NCBI GenBank assembly: GCA_030141605.1
Contig: JAQGDQ010001900.1
Coordinates: 1-21,660, forward strand
Direction of reading: 5' to 3'
DNA from: Tubiluchus corallicola
Taxonomy: Eukaryota; Priapulida; Priapulimorpha; Priapulimorphida; Tubiluchidae
Length of the DNA stretch: 21,660 nucleotides
The number at the start of each line of letters is the position of its first letter. Within the stretch, counting starts at the first letter, position 1. The position numbers were made by a program, and so were the translations under genes. Shown piece by piece: positions 1-9,837 of this stretch. The notes beneath the pieces were generated by a model. It had not been told where the DNA came from. It was given only the letters and a program-made list of their open reading frames with translations, and searched no databases.

Positions 1-780
1 CTATCCTGGGACTGGCTTGTTAACTTAAAATATTTCATAAATAAATTGTGAGATGATCCTGTAAAAAGTGATATATATAAAGAATAATCTCACACCACAC
101 GAGACTATTAACAGCAGAAAAATATTTCTGTTTGTTTGGACAACGGTACATATGCAGAAAATAAAAAAGTAAATGGAAAGGTTTTCTGGCTAAAAAGCAA
201 AATTTCTTTACTTACCGTTTAGGCATGTTCAAAATATGCAGAGAATCGTTCAATCTGAAACAAGGAAAAAAATGAAGTGTTATTTACGGCTCGGTCAGCT
301 AAAACCATTTTAGCAATGTCAAGATTCTAACTGCACAGGATCCAGAGTTCGAATCACACGAGTTTCATGACGATCCGATCATTTGTTACAAAAATACAAG
401 AGAAAAACCTACTGTGGACAGTGGACGAATAGACACACGGACTGTGGGGTAATTTAAAATTTAAAAATTCAACAAGAAAATAGTCAAACTTACCAATTTA
501 ATAACGCAGCTAAATATCGTATCTGAAAAACATAACAACTTTTAGTTACATGCAATAAAAGTTAACTTTCTTATAATTTTATAGCAGCTCTAATGTTAAT
601 ATACAAGGTCACAATAAGTAACAACGAATATGAAGTCTTGATGAACAAAAGGGGAATCCATTTTTATCCATTCACTGTTTCTACTTTTAGGCAGGCCTAA
701 TTCTGTCAAACCCTTGTACAAATATACAGTTATCTTTCGCTTATCAATAAACTAAAGTTTATTACAAGTCTTTTTACAGT
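1..780. other. AT-rich non-coding DNA
   Basis: No open frame of note and no splice-bounded exon was recognised here. The only structured piece is a possible tRNA-derived SINE near 289-470, listed separately. The rest is simple AT-rich sequence. Confidence 0.5.
289..470 (+). mobile_element. possible tRNA-derived SINE remnant
   Basis: Around 351 the sequence GAGTTCGAATC closely resembles the RNA polymerase III B box (GGTTCGAATCC). About 55 bases upstream, GGCTCGGTCAGCT could be a degenerate acceptor/A-box region. That spacing suits a tRNA-like head. A non-tRNA body and an AT-rich tail (TTTAAAATTTAAAAATTC) follow near 450-470. No target duplication was identified, so the borders are approximate. 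A decayed tRNA pseudogene is the alternative. Confidence 0.35.
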
Positions 781-963
781 AAATTCGCCAATATTTTAAT
801 CATGTCTAACCTCCGCAACCACTTCCGGATGTGGTAGTACTTTACCAAAAACTAAAAGACAGTCGTGCTCTAGAACTCTTACTGTGGAATGAGAGACAAC
901 TACTTTCCTGAAAATCATTTGAGGGTTTTTTAGTTTTGCCCTCTCCCAGGAAACGAGAGATAG

Positions 964-1420
964 CCACGTTCTAAGTAAGTGAAATGAAAGTTGTTCATAC
1001 TTTAGAAACAAATCCATATCCTCCCATCTCCTCTGTGAAATGAAATTCAGTCATGCTTTTAGAAGAGAGCCATGTCCTCCCATCCCCTCTGTGCAATGAA
1101 AGTCAGTCATGATTTTAGTTAGAAGAAAGCCATGTCCTCCCATGCCCTCTGTGTAATGAGTTAGTCATGCCTTTAGAAGAAAGCCATGTCCTCCCATCTC
1201 CTCTGTGAAATGAAATTCAGTCATGCTTTAGAAAGTCATGTCCTCCCATCCCCTCTGTGAAATGAAATTCAGTCATGCTTTAGAAAGTCATGTCCTCCCA
1301 TCCCCTCTGTGAAATGAAATTCAGTCATGCTTTAGAAAGCCAAGTCCTCCCTTCCCCTCTGTGAAATGAAATTCAGTCATGCTTTAGAAAGCCATGTCCG
1401 CCCATCCCCTGTGTGAAAGG
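964..1420. repeat. minisatellite, ~52-bp unit, ~8.5 copies
   Basis: The unit begins CCATGTCCTCCCATCCCCTC and ends near GTCATGCTTTAGAAAG. Copies start at 1014, 1070, 1130, 1184, 1236, 1288, 1340 and 1392. A strongly diverged copy precedes them at 964. The left copies are 54-60 bp and variable. From 1184 to 1392 the units are exactly 52 bp and nearly identical, which suggests recent expansion on the right side. Short ORFs across this array are repeat artefacts. Confidence 0.93.
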
Positions 1421-1858
1421 GAAAACAGTTATCCCAACAAAGTATATGTTAAAGGGAAAGTACACATTTTTCGTGAAACTTCTATTGTATATAAATACAT
1501 TTTTTACTGGTTGAATCAATATTAATAGATCGTAAAATAAGGAGGGAACAAGGTTGGAGTGGGATGGACAGCCTGCAGTCTCCTCCCGGCCCATCTTTCC
1601 TTTCCTTGGCGAGGCCTTAAAGTTCCTTCATTTCCTTTTAAGTGTTCCCGTTATCTTTAAAAGAAATATTTCTTAGAATTTGCTAAACGAGACTCCACGC
1701 TGTACTGAAAAAGTTCTAACCAGAAATTTGTTACCACAGTTCAGGATTTTGTTAACTTCAAATGCTTCCCAAAAGTACACTAAGTTCTGACATTGAGCTG
1801 TTAACCTCTGATTCTATTTACTTAACTAATATGGTACAGAACCTTAGTGGTATGCATT
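1421..1858. other. AT-rich non-coding spacer
   Basis: Nothing recognised. A short minus-strand open frame runs from the minisatellite into this stretch, but it has no recognisable domain and is probably chance. Confidence 0.4.
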
Positions 1859-1921
1859 CTGTACATGCAGATTTATACTTCTATGCATAGCGCGCATGTA
1901 TAGAAGTATGTACATGTACAG
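1859..1921. repeat. imperfect palindrome / hairpin
   Basis: The left arm ATACTTCTATGCAT (1875-1888) pairs with ATGTATAGAAGTAT (1896-1909), with one G-T type mismatch around a 7-base loop AGCGCGC. Outside this, CTGTACATG (from 1859) pairs with CATGTACAG (ending 1921). The whole forms a 63-bp interrupted cruciform-capable sequence. No target duplication was found, so it is listed as an inverted repeat only. Confidence 0.8.
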
Positions 1922-2042
1922 TGTATGTCGCTACTGTACAGAACAAACTTTCAGTAAAGACAGACAAGGCCTAGGCATTAACTGACTGACAGTTTCTTTC
2001 CACTAACATACTGTAAGTACTTGAGGGAAGCATATATTATTA

Positions 2043-2585
2043 TGCGGTTTAAAGTATTGTACAAAAAGTTCTGCGGTTTAAAGAACTGTACAAAAAGTTC
2101 TGCGGTTTAAAGAACTGTACAAAAAGTTCTGCGGTTTAAAGAACTGTACAAAAAGTTCTGCGGTTTAAAGAACTGTACAAAAAGTTATGCAGTTTAAAGA
2201 ACTGTACAAAAAGTTCTGCGGTTTAAAGAACTGTACAAAAAGTTATGCAGTTTAAAGAACTGTACAGAAAGTTATGCAGGTTAAAGAACTGTACAGAAAG
2301 CTATGCAGTTTAAAGAACTGTACAAAAAGCTATGCAGTTTAAAGAACTGTACAAAAAGTTCTGCGGTTTAAAGAACTGTACAGAAAGCTATGCAGTTTAA
2401 AGAACTGTACAAAAAGCTATGCAGTTTAAAGAACTGTACAAAAAGTTATGCGGTTTAAAGAACTGTGCAAAAAGTTCTGCGGTTTAAAGAACTGTACAAA
2501 AAGTTATGCAGTTTAAAGAACTGTACAAAAAGTTCTGCGATTTAAAGAACTGTACAGAAAGCTATGCAGTTTAAAGAACTGTACA
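2043..2585. repeat. 29-bp tandem repeat, 18 full copies plus a partial
   Basis: The unit starts TGCGGTTTAAAGAACTGTAC and continues AAAAAGTTC. Copies begin at 2043, 2072, 2101, 2130 and so on at strict 29-bp spacing to a partial unit at 2565. Variants alternate between CTGCGG and ATGCAG at the junction and between AAAAAG and AGAAAG in the middle. Each CTGCGG-type unit contains the dyad AGAACT...AGTTCT, so every unit can form a short stem. There is no non-repeat spacer between units, so this is a satellite and not a CRISPR array. Confidence 0.96.
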
Positions 2586-2880
2586 GTGATTTCAAATTTT
2601 TATGCAGATCATTTAGATCCCTGTTCAAAAGTAACTTCCTATATTTGGTCCATTACCTTAACTAATAATTCAAAACCTGATTCACCTCCCAGCCTAACCT
2701 TGTTAATTGCAGGCCTTTCACAAATTATTTAATAATACTTTAGTCTAATATTTGCAAAATCCAAATTGCAAAAGAGACTGGTTGTGCCGCCTGGTGTTTG
2801 TTTTTTGTTGAACTAGCTTTAGGGCGAAATTAGTAATCTTGACAATTGAAGTGAAGTTAACCAGAGCTAAGTCTAGAAAG
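2586..2880. other. non-coding spacer
   Basis: Unique-looking AT-rich DNA between two arrays. No supported feature. Confidence 0.4.
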
Positions 2881-3090
2881 TAATTAGATGAGTGACCACT
2901 ACTAAAAATCACATACGCTAAAACATGGCTGACTTTGTTTAGGAATTGAAATTATATAGAGTAAAGACTAGATAGCACACGGATGAGTCGTCGCTACTAA
3001 AATCATATTAGCCAAAACATGGCTGACTTAGTTTGGCATTCGAAGCTAGAGACCCGATAGTGAATGGATGGGTGACCATATCAAAATCAC
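2881..3090. repeat. ~95-bp degenerate tandem duplication
   Basis: A segment containing ACTAAAAATCACATACGC and AAAACATGGCTGACTT (from 2901) recurs about 95 bp downstream (from 2996; ACATGGCTGAC at 2923 and 3017). A third, weaker trace (GGGTGACCATATCAAAATCAC) lies near 3070. The copies are clearly diverged. Confidence 0.7.
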
Positions 3091-3289
3091 AGTTCACCTT
3101 CCTGGTCCAATGTCTACTCTTAAATGATTAGTTTTCATAAAAAGTGTAGTTGCAGTCCCTCCACAACAACGTGACCTTGCAGTTGAATGCAAAAATATCC
3201 CTAATCTTAAACTCCTGTCTCTTAAGCAGCAGACCAAATCTGGCAAAGCCATTTGAAGTTAATTTCTTGTCAGGTTTCAGTGTTGATTA

Positions 3290-4336
3290 TTTTCAATTTA
3301 ATCAATTTAATTTTGATCCTACAATCGTTAATGAAGCTTTTTTCTGTGCTATAATATTTGGTCCTGTTTCATTGCCGATAACTTTCAATTTTGTCCACGG
3401 CAATTTCAATCGTTTAATCTTTAATGGAGTTTTTTATGTGCTATAATTGTTGGTACGAGTTCAATACCGATAACTTTCAATTTTATCCACGGCAATTCCC
3501 ATCGGTCAATCTTTAATGGAGTTTTTTTATGTGCATAATTGTTGGTACGAGTTCAATACCGATAACTTTCAATTTTATCCACGGCAATTTCAATCGTTCA
3601 ATCTTTAATGGAGTTTTTGTATGTGCGATTACTTTCAATTTTATCCACGGCAATTTCAATCGTTTAATCTTTAATGGAGTTTTTTATGTGCATAATTGTT
3701 GGTACGAGTTCAATACCGGTAACTTCCAATTTTATCCACTGCAATTTCAATCGTTCAATCTTTAACTGAGTTTTTGTATAATTGTTGTTACGGTTATTAC
3801 CGATAACTTTCAATTTGTCCACAATCGTTCATCTTTAATGGAGCTTTTATCGATGCTGTAATTGTTGGCACAGTTTCATTGATGATTGCTTTCAATTTTT
3901 TCCTCACAGTTTTGAACGTGCAATCTATAAAGAACCTTTTTTTCGTACTGTATTTTTCAATGATTATGTTCAGTTTCAACAAGGGCATTTTGATCTTGTA
4001 ATCTTTAATTGGATGCTGTTTTTGTAACGTATTTGTTGGTTCTGTTTCAATGCCGATTACATATTCGATTTCTACAAAGGAATTTTGATCTTGTAATCTT
4101 TAAAGAACCTTTTTTTCGTACTGTATTTTTCAATAATTATGTTCAGTTTCAACAACAGGGAATTTTGATCTTGTAGTCTTTAATCGGATGCTGTTATTCA
4201 ACTTCAAAGTAATTTCGATCATGTAATCTCTAAATAGCGGCTGTTTTCTGTACCGTTATTGTTGGTACAGTTTTAATGCTGACTGTTACGTTCAACTTTA
4301 TCAAACAGTTTTAACTGTGCAATCTTTAATGGCGTG
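3290..4336. repeat. long array of ~92-bp repeats, degenerating to the right
   Basis: The core AACTTTCAATTTTATCCACG is followed by GGCAATTTCAATCG and CTTTAATGGAG. Cores lie at 3380, 3472, 3564, about 3630 (a unit with a 26-bp deletion), 3721, 3805 and about 3887. The remainder to about 4336 consists of diverged copies. It includes an internal 173-bp duplication: the segment beginning AGAACC at 3931 recurs at 4104. Two plus-strand ORFs with a repeated peptide (ITFNF-HGNFNR type) arise only because units happen to lack stops. Unit lengths of 92 and 91 are not multiples of three and the frame is not maintained. Confidence 0.92.
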
Positions 4337-4585
4337 CATTTCTCCATATGTCATGACAGGCGTTTTTCCCTGATACCTTGGTATTTTTTGAAATATTCTA
4401 GTTTCGGTACTGTTTACCTTCGCCATTGTCATGTCACTTTATGTGATATATTAGCAGTAGTGGCCACCACTGTTATCAGTTTTACTTGTTTACTGCTTTA
4501 GTACTGATTAATAATCAGTAATTATGTTCAATTTCATCAAGACAATTCTTTAAAATATTCAGTTTCTCTCTTATAATGCATTTGT
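4337..4585. other. non-coding spacer between arrays
   Basis: T-rich sequence with no clear repeat or coding content. Confidence 0.4.
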
Positions 4586-5035
4586 CGCCTTGATGGCAGT
4601 TTTTCACGTGACATTAATAGTGACTCGCATCATGTTACTATGTCCTTCATTTGACGCCTTGATGGCAGTTTTTCACGTGACATTAATAGTGCCTCGCATC
4701 ACGTTATCATGTCTCTTTATTTGACGCCTTGATGGCTGTTTTTTCGTTACTATCACATCATTTTATGTGACACGTTGATGATGGTACTTTCCATCACTAT
4801 TCTATAACATCCATCACTATACTGTGACATAGCTATATATAATGTTACTCCATGAAGACATTAACAGTGAATCGCATCACGTTACCATGTCTCTTCATTT
4901 GTCGCCTTGATGGCAGTTTTTTCGTTACTATCACATCATTTTATGTGACACGTTGATAATGGTACTTTCCATCACTGTTCTATAACATCCATCACTATAC
5001 TGTGACATGGCTATGTATAGTGTTACTCAATGAAT
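4586..5035. repeat. compound tandem repeat, ~70-bp and ~178-bp periods
   Basis: The marker CGCCTTGATGGCAG recurs at 4586, 4655, 4725 (as GGCTG) and 4903. The first three give 69-70 bp spacing. The last two belong to a larger 178-bp unit that also contains TTCGTTACTATCACATCATT and CATCCATCACTATACTGTGA. The long unit appears to have been made by insertion of about 108 bp into the short unit, followed by duplication. Confidence 0.92.
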
Positions 5036-5475
5036 CTGTAATGTGATCTTTATCGCTCTACTACAATCTCATTTCATATGGAATCTATCACTAGATTTTT
5101 TTCATGAACCAGTAATGTTAATTTCCACCATTTTGTCATACAAAGATTTGTTCTTCCTTTCCCAGCAGATGGGGAATAATGGCTGAATGTTTATTCTATG
5201 AAAATAATTGCTATTATGACACACAACCTTGTATATAGTCAAGCTGTTATTTTGACTATAGGCATCAAGTTTGCCACCTTGCATAATTTAAAGATGTTGC
5301 CTAATAACCATGGCTATCCATGTATAGATAATGTTTGAATATACAATCAATTAAATATGGCTAAAATATTAAATATGGCTGAAATATGTGTCGCCATGTT
5401 GTTAAAAATTAGCTTCCCACCGCCTGGTCACTATCGGCATGGGAGGGGGATCAATTCTATTATGAGCACTTTTGA
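5036..5475. other. non-coding spacer
   Basis: AT-rich. A minus-strand ORF of about 60 codons has no recognisable motif. A purine-rich tract (GGGAGGGGGAT at 5441-5451) near the right edge pairs with one beyond the next array. Confidence 0.4.
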
Positions 5476-5750
5476 TGCTTCAAATCATTACAACGTTTTG
5501 AGCGTACTTCAAACAATTACGCTTCTTAATTAAAGCAACATTTGTGCTTCAAATCATTACAACGTTTTGAGCGTACTTAAAACAATTACGCTTCTTAATT
5601 AAAGCAACATTTGTGCTTCGAATCATTAAAACGTTTTGAGCGTACTTCAAACAATTACGCTTCTTAATTAATGCACCATTGGTGCTTCAAATCATTAAAA
5701 TGTTTTGAGCGTACTTCAAACAATTACGCTTCTTAATTAAAGCACCAGAA
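5476..5750. repeat. 69-bp tandem repeat, 4 copies
   Basis: Units begin TGCTTCAAATCATTACAACG at 5476, 5545, 5614 and 5683 with exact 69-bp periodicity. Each contains TTTTGAGCGTACTTCAAAC and TTCTTAATTAAAGCA. The array is bracketed by an 11-bp perfect GC-rich inverted repeat (5441-5451 and 5783-5793). Confidence 0.95.
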
Positions 5751-5849
5751 ATAGAAATTATTATTAATGATTATTGTTTTCAATCCCCCTCCCCCTGCTC
5801 TTCAGAAAATTCCTCCTCATCGGCTCGGTAACTGCCGCCTCACAAACAT

Positions 5850-6130
5850 CCAGCATCATCAGCATCGTGGTCCCTCTATCTTATAAATAGTTTTTATGCA
5901 CAAATTGAATACGATACAGTGCAACTAACTTAACATACTGTAGCTTATACAGTATACTGCAGTTTTTAGAAATACTGCAGCTTGAATGATATGTAACAAT
6001 TAATAGAATATATTACAGTTTGTATGATGTATTGCAGTTTCTAAAAATACTTCGTCTTATAGGGGTACGTTAACAATTCATAGAATATAGTGCAGCTTGT
6101 ATGGTATATTGTTGTTTGTTGAAGGTTGCA
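5850..6130 (+). repeat. dispersed repeat family A, copy 1
   Basis: Beginning CCAGCATCATCAGCATCGTG and ending near TTTGTTGAAGG, this stretch matches 12338-12629 closely along its whole length in the same orientation, with scattered substitutions and small indels. Inside are degenerate sub-repeats built on ACAATTAATAGAATAT and TGCAG; these continue to about 6240 beyond the shared part. No protein-coding content and no clear terminal repeats, so the class of element is unknown. Confidence 0.88.
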
Positions 6131-6440
6131 GTTTCTAGAAATATCGCAGCTTATACGATATGTTACAATTAATAGAATATACTGCAGCTGTTGTGATGCA
6201 TTGCAGTTAACAGAATATTGCAGCATATATTGCACTTTAGAATACAATGCATTGCAGAAAATTTGTGTTGAATGTCAACTTTAAATATTATGCTAAATAT
6301 GTAAGCACTTTTATATTTTATATTTTATATTAAAAAATCCGAGAAACTGTAATGTATCCGCTGATGATGCTGAAGCTCTAAATTGCAAATAGCAATTAAC
6401 GTTCAAATTGAAACGTAATTCTCCAAACCTCCCGAGAGAA
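6131..6440. repeat. degenerate continuation of TGCAG/ACAATTAATAG sub-repeats
   Basis: ACAATTAATAGAATATACTGCAG recurs near 6165 and further GCAG-containing motifs run to about 6240. Beyond that the sequence is AT-rich without a recognised feature. Confidence 0.5.
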
Positions 6441-6710
6441 GTTTGGGTCATCTTGCACTGGCTTTTGACTTGGCACATTCTCCCAGTACAAAGCTGCCTT
6501 CTTGCATTGGCTTTTAACTTGCCAACATTGAAATAAATATTTTTGCTTATAACCTCCAAAGAGAAACTGCGTTGAATCAGTTTTAGCTTTTGTTGCTGAC
6601 ATTAAAATGAATATTTTGGCTCATAGCAGGAGAAGTTGTCTTGAATCAACTTTAACTTGTTCTCAATATTAGAATGAACATATTTGGAACGTTTTGAACA
6701 TTTTTTCTTC
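6440..6710. repeat. degenerate ~75-80-bp repeats
   Basis: Related segments recur: TTGCACTGGCTTTTGACTTG then TTGCATTGGCTTTTAACTTG, and pairs of GAGAAACTGCGTTGAATCA / GAGAAGTTGTCTTGAATCAA with following AGAATGAATATTT-like runs. The copies are old and the borders vague. The overlapping minus-strand ORFs look like chance frames. Confidence 0.55.
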
Positions 6711-6878
6711 ATATATTTTAATGAACATAATAATGATCGTAAGAAAAATACGGAGTCCTCCATGGGTCCAGTTACCGAGCCTTCATAAGTACATAATATA
6801 GTAGCTTAACTCATAGTTTAACCACTGCTATAACTACAGAATTGTGTAAATATGTAAATACAGAATTTTTTTTGAATA

Positions 6879-7193
6879 TTGCTTGATGAAATGATATAAC
6901 TTGTTCTTAAAATGTTATTCTCTAGAAATGTAAATTGGAGTTTTTTGACTTGATATTTTTTCTCCACTGCAAAGAAATTGCTTAATGAAATGAAATAACT
7001 TCTTCTTAAAATGTTATTCTCTAGAAATGTAAATTGGAGTTTTTTGACTTGATATTTTTTTTCTCCACTGTAAATAAATTGCTTAATGAAATGATATGAC
7101 TTCGTAAAATGTTATTGTGCAGAAATGTATATGGGAGTTTTTTGACTTAATATTCTTTTTCTCCATTGTAAAGAAATTGCTTAATGAAATGAT
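6879..7193. repeat. ~100-bp tandem repeat, 3.2 copies
   Basis: The unit begins TTGCTTAATGAAATGA and contains AAAATGTTATTCTCTAGAAA and GGAGTTTTTTGACTTGATAT. Copies start at 6879, 6978, 7079 and 7177 (99, 101 and 98 bp apart). The first two are nearly identical; the third is diverged. Confidence 0.94.
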
Positions 7194-7532
7194 CTCGACT
7201 GTTGATGATGACTGCTAGTTTGCAAAATTTAGTAAAATTCATTATATAATGGATTGTTTAAGAAGTTTTTTAAGTCTTGATTCGTGTGAAATTGCATTAA
7301 TGATTTTTGTATAGAAATGTGGCCGGGTCACATGTTGCCTAACTAACACGCAAAAATAAGATTTCTCATAGTGTAACAGCTGGCACTATTTTCAGTGTTT
7401 TTATGTTTACCCATGTAATGTTAGTATGTCAAGAATTTATAAGTTAACTGTGTCTGGATAAGAAATGCTAGGTGCTTATTTGTTTATCTATAGTTGGTTT
7501 GATAATGAAAAGGTACATTTTGCTTAACCCTT
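7194..7532. other. non-coding AT-rich DNA
   Basis: No supported feature. Confidence 0.4.
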
Positions 7533-7668
7533 GTAGGGTCACGATTCCCCCCCCCCCCCATAATTCGTAAATTACTTTTGATAAACCGCCGTGTTTCATT
7601 AGTAAACAGCAACAGCATAATTTGTGGTTATGCTGACCACCATAGGATACATTATACCTCTGCTTAAA
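7533..7668 (+). repeat. dispersed repeat family B, copy 1 (with C13 tract)
   Basis: It shares GTAGGGTCACGATT, CATAATTCGTAAATTACTTT, CCGCCGTGTTTCATTAGTA and GCTGACCACCATAGGATACA with 9249-9395. In place of about 45 bp present in the other copy it has a run of 13 C (7547-7559), and it carries an extra stretch (AACAGCAACAGCATAATT) missing from the other copy. No terminal repeats or target duplication were identified. Confidence 0.88.
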
Positions 7669-9248
7669 GACATGTGACTTACTAGTAATACGAAATTTAA
7701 ATTCACTTAGTTACGTTCCCTTATCTATGCTGGAATAACTGCAGCTAGCGCGTGTGCAAAATCAATGTTATTTTGAATTACAAAGATGTGTAACTCGCAC
7801 GAGCTGTTGTGTATGTGTGTGTTATTGAAAATTGTTAGTTTGTGACGTCATCAAAAGGTGGCGTCGACCACCGTTAATTAAGGTTTTAATCTATTGTTTA
7901 ATTGTCAGAAACGCTTTTGCAATATTATGTTATTATTTTTGCACTATTATTGATTGTGTTAAAATGTATACTTTTTATTGTACTTGATAATGATATGAAA
8001 ATGTATAAAAATTTATTAAGTTATAAAAATCGTAAAAGAATCAGGAAGTTTTAATGAGTATTGTGCAGTATGACTATTACAGAGACGCTACTGACATCTT
8101 GCGTACGTTTTACAAAATCACTTAGATCTAGACGGTAAAACGGCAAAGTATAGTAACAGATTTGGCCGCTAAGCGGCAGCACTTTACAACAACTCTAATT
8201 TACAAATTCTCTTGGAAATCACGTAAACAACATTATAAAAGAATTCAAACTGTAAGTTCTATAAACGTTCACTAGAAAGAAAACCAATGTAAGCTATCAC
8301 TACGATGGTTTTCAATAGTTTACTACGAAAGTGATGGTTTATCGCTATAAACTACCGTAAAACTACTTCAAAACTACACTAAATGCTATCACAAAAGTTT
8401 GCAATTCATCAACCTCAACCCGGCAAAACTAAATCTTCCAGAACGATAGCCCATGATCAAGATTAATCGTTTCCTAGCATGGAAGAACTGGGGCACAATA
8501 ATTTAAATTGCTATTATATAAGTTAAATTGTTTGTAAATTTTAGTAAATTTTTAAATAGCTAAAATTTTTGCTCTAAATCCTGCTCATACAATTTTATAC
8601 TGTTCGTAATCAATGGCCATTGCTACATTGGTACTTCAACAGAAAAGAACAGAACAATGCAAACATTTTTCATCTACACAAGATGGTTAAAATGAGTTAC
8701 AATATTTTCAACCAGATGATTATGTAAACGCGAGTTCTAAATAATCTTCTAAATATTGAAAACTATACTAACCTAATTTAAATCAAAGCTTGGATTAAAT
8801 AATAATTACCTCGGATGCTCAAATTTTGTTAAACTTTCAAAGCTACTCGCAGCTCAATAAATCTACTAAGATTGGCAGCGTCGCCTTTTTGTCACATGCG
8901 TGTGGCTGACGAATAGAAGGCATTACCATGATAAACATGATCATGAACTGTTGTGTTAGTTTCTGACATCATATGACGTAGACCCCTTTATTCGTGACAT
9001 CATCCGTTTAAGCAGTACTGTAACACCTATGCAAATGTGCTTGATGCGCAAGGGAAGATGCCTGCCATTGCACAAACTGTGATTAGTCCCTGACGTAAGC
9101 AATAGCTGTGTTCGGTTGCCGTTAATTAACTTTCTAAGCTAATTATTCAAATATAAGAAACAATTACTAACTTTTATAGGAGAGAGAACGTATATTTTGG
9201 GCAGTAAATTAAAATGAGATTGAGTCTAAACAATCATCCGGTTTTCCT
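7669..9248. other. non-coding DNA, no gene recognised
   Basis: AT-rich throughout without a usable open frame. It contains a perfect CRE octamer TGACGTCA (7843-7850) and a GC-rich palindrome GCCGCTAAGCGGC near 8164-8177. Two loosely related segments, GTTAGTTTGTGACGTCATC (near 7835) and GTTAGTTTCTGACATCAT (near 8955), suggest further old repeats. Confidence 0.45.
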
Positions 9249-9395
9249 TATAGGGTCACGATTTTTGCAGCCGATTTTGGTAACCGGAAGGTAAAAAATT
9301 ACCCCCACCATAATTCGTAAATTACTTTTGATGAACCGCCGTGTTTCATTAGTACCTATGCTGACCACCATAGGATACATTATATCTCTGCGGAA
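9249..9395 (+). repeat. dispersed repeat family B, copy 2
   Basis: Same-orientation relative of 7533-7668, about 1.7 kb downstream. This copy keeps an internal segment TTTGCAGCCGATTTTGGTAA plus CCGGAAGG, which is absent from copy 1. An approximate CCGGTT...AACCGG pairing lies at its left side (about 9238-9287). Confidence 0.88.
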
Positions 9396-9761
9396 AGTTG
9401 AAATCGGGCATTACTCATATTGTTGATTGAATTTTTCCGTATCTATGAAGTAGAAAGCGCAAGTTAACGCTTATTGCTTGGATATTTTTCATTGCAGATA
9501 TTCTTCTGAATTGATATTTTTGATTAATTTGATGCTTTTTTCATATTCATTATGTATAAATTTGAGTGGTTTCTTGTAATTTGTGTAATATCTTTTTCAT
9601 TTTTGTTATATACTTTCCATAAATTCTTTGTGCTGTACATATCCTTTATTATGTAAATTTGCATTGGTATATCTGCCTACATAATTATTATTACTGTTAA
9701 CATTCATATTTTACTAGCCAAACCCCACAAAAAGAATTTTGTGCACAAATCAACACACAAC
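9396..9761. other. T-rich non-coding DNA
   Basis: No supported feature. Confidence 0.4.
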
Positions 9762-9837
9762 CCACACCACACCACTCCACCTCATCACACCACACTGCAC
9801 CACACCATACCACTCCACCTCATCGCACCACACTGCA
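9762..9837. repeat. 38-bp direct duplication of CA/CCAC-rich sequence
   Basis: CCACACCACACCACTCCACC at 9762 recurs as CCACACCATACCACTCCACC at 9800. Each is followed by TCATC(A/G)CACCACACTGCA. The strand asymmetry (almost no G on the plus strand) continues on the left to about 9749. Confidence 0.9.

Noticed and set aside
796-1017. Minus-strand 73-codon ORF beside the 52-bp array
   Set aside because: No domain, and its N-terminal end lies in diverged repeat sequence.
2043-2585. CRISPR-like regular repeat array
   Set aside because: The 29-bp units abut without unique spacers, and the DNA is eukaryotic.
3150-3765. Two plus-strand ORFs with repeated ITFNF-HGNFNR-like peptides, resembling a repeat protein
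   Set aside because: They lie in the 92-bp tandem array. Unit lengths (92, 91 and a 66-bp deleted unit) are not multiples of three and the frame is lost between units, so the peptide repetition reflects DNA repetition only.
5822-6781. 13-bp exact inverted repeat GGCTCGGTAACTG / CAGTTACCGAGCC as possible transposon ends
   Set aside because: Similarity stops at 13 bp on both sides, no target duplication is present, and a match of this length between distant sites is expected by chance in a window this size.
7533-9395. Family B copies as LTRs of a 1.8-kb retroelement
   Set aside because: The copies are unequal, lack TG...CA ends, and the interval has no gag-pol frame, primer-binding site or polypurine tract.
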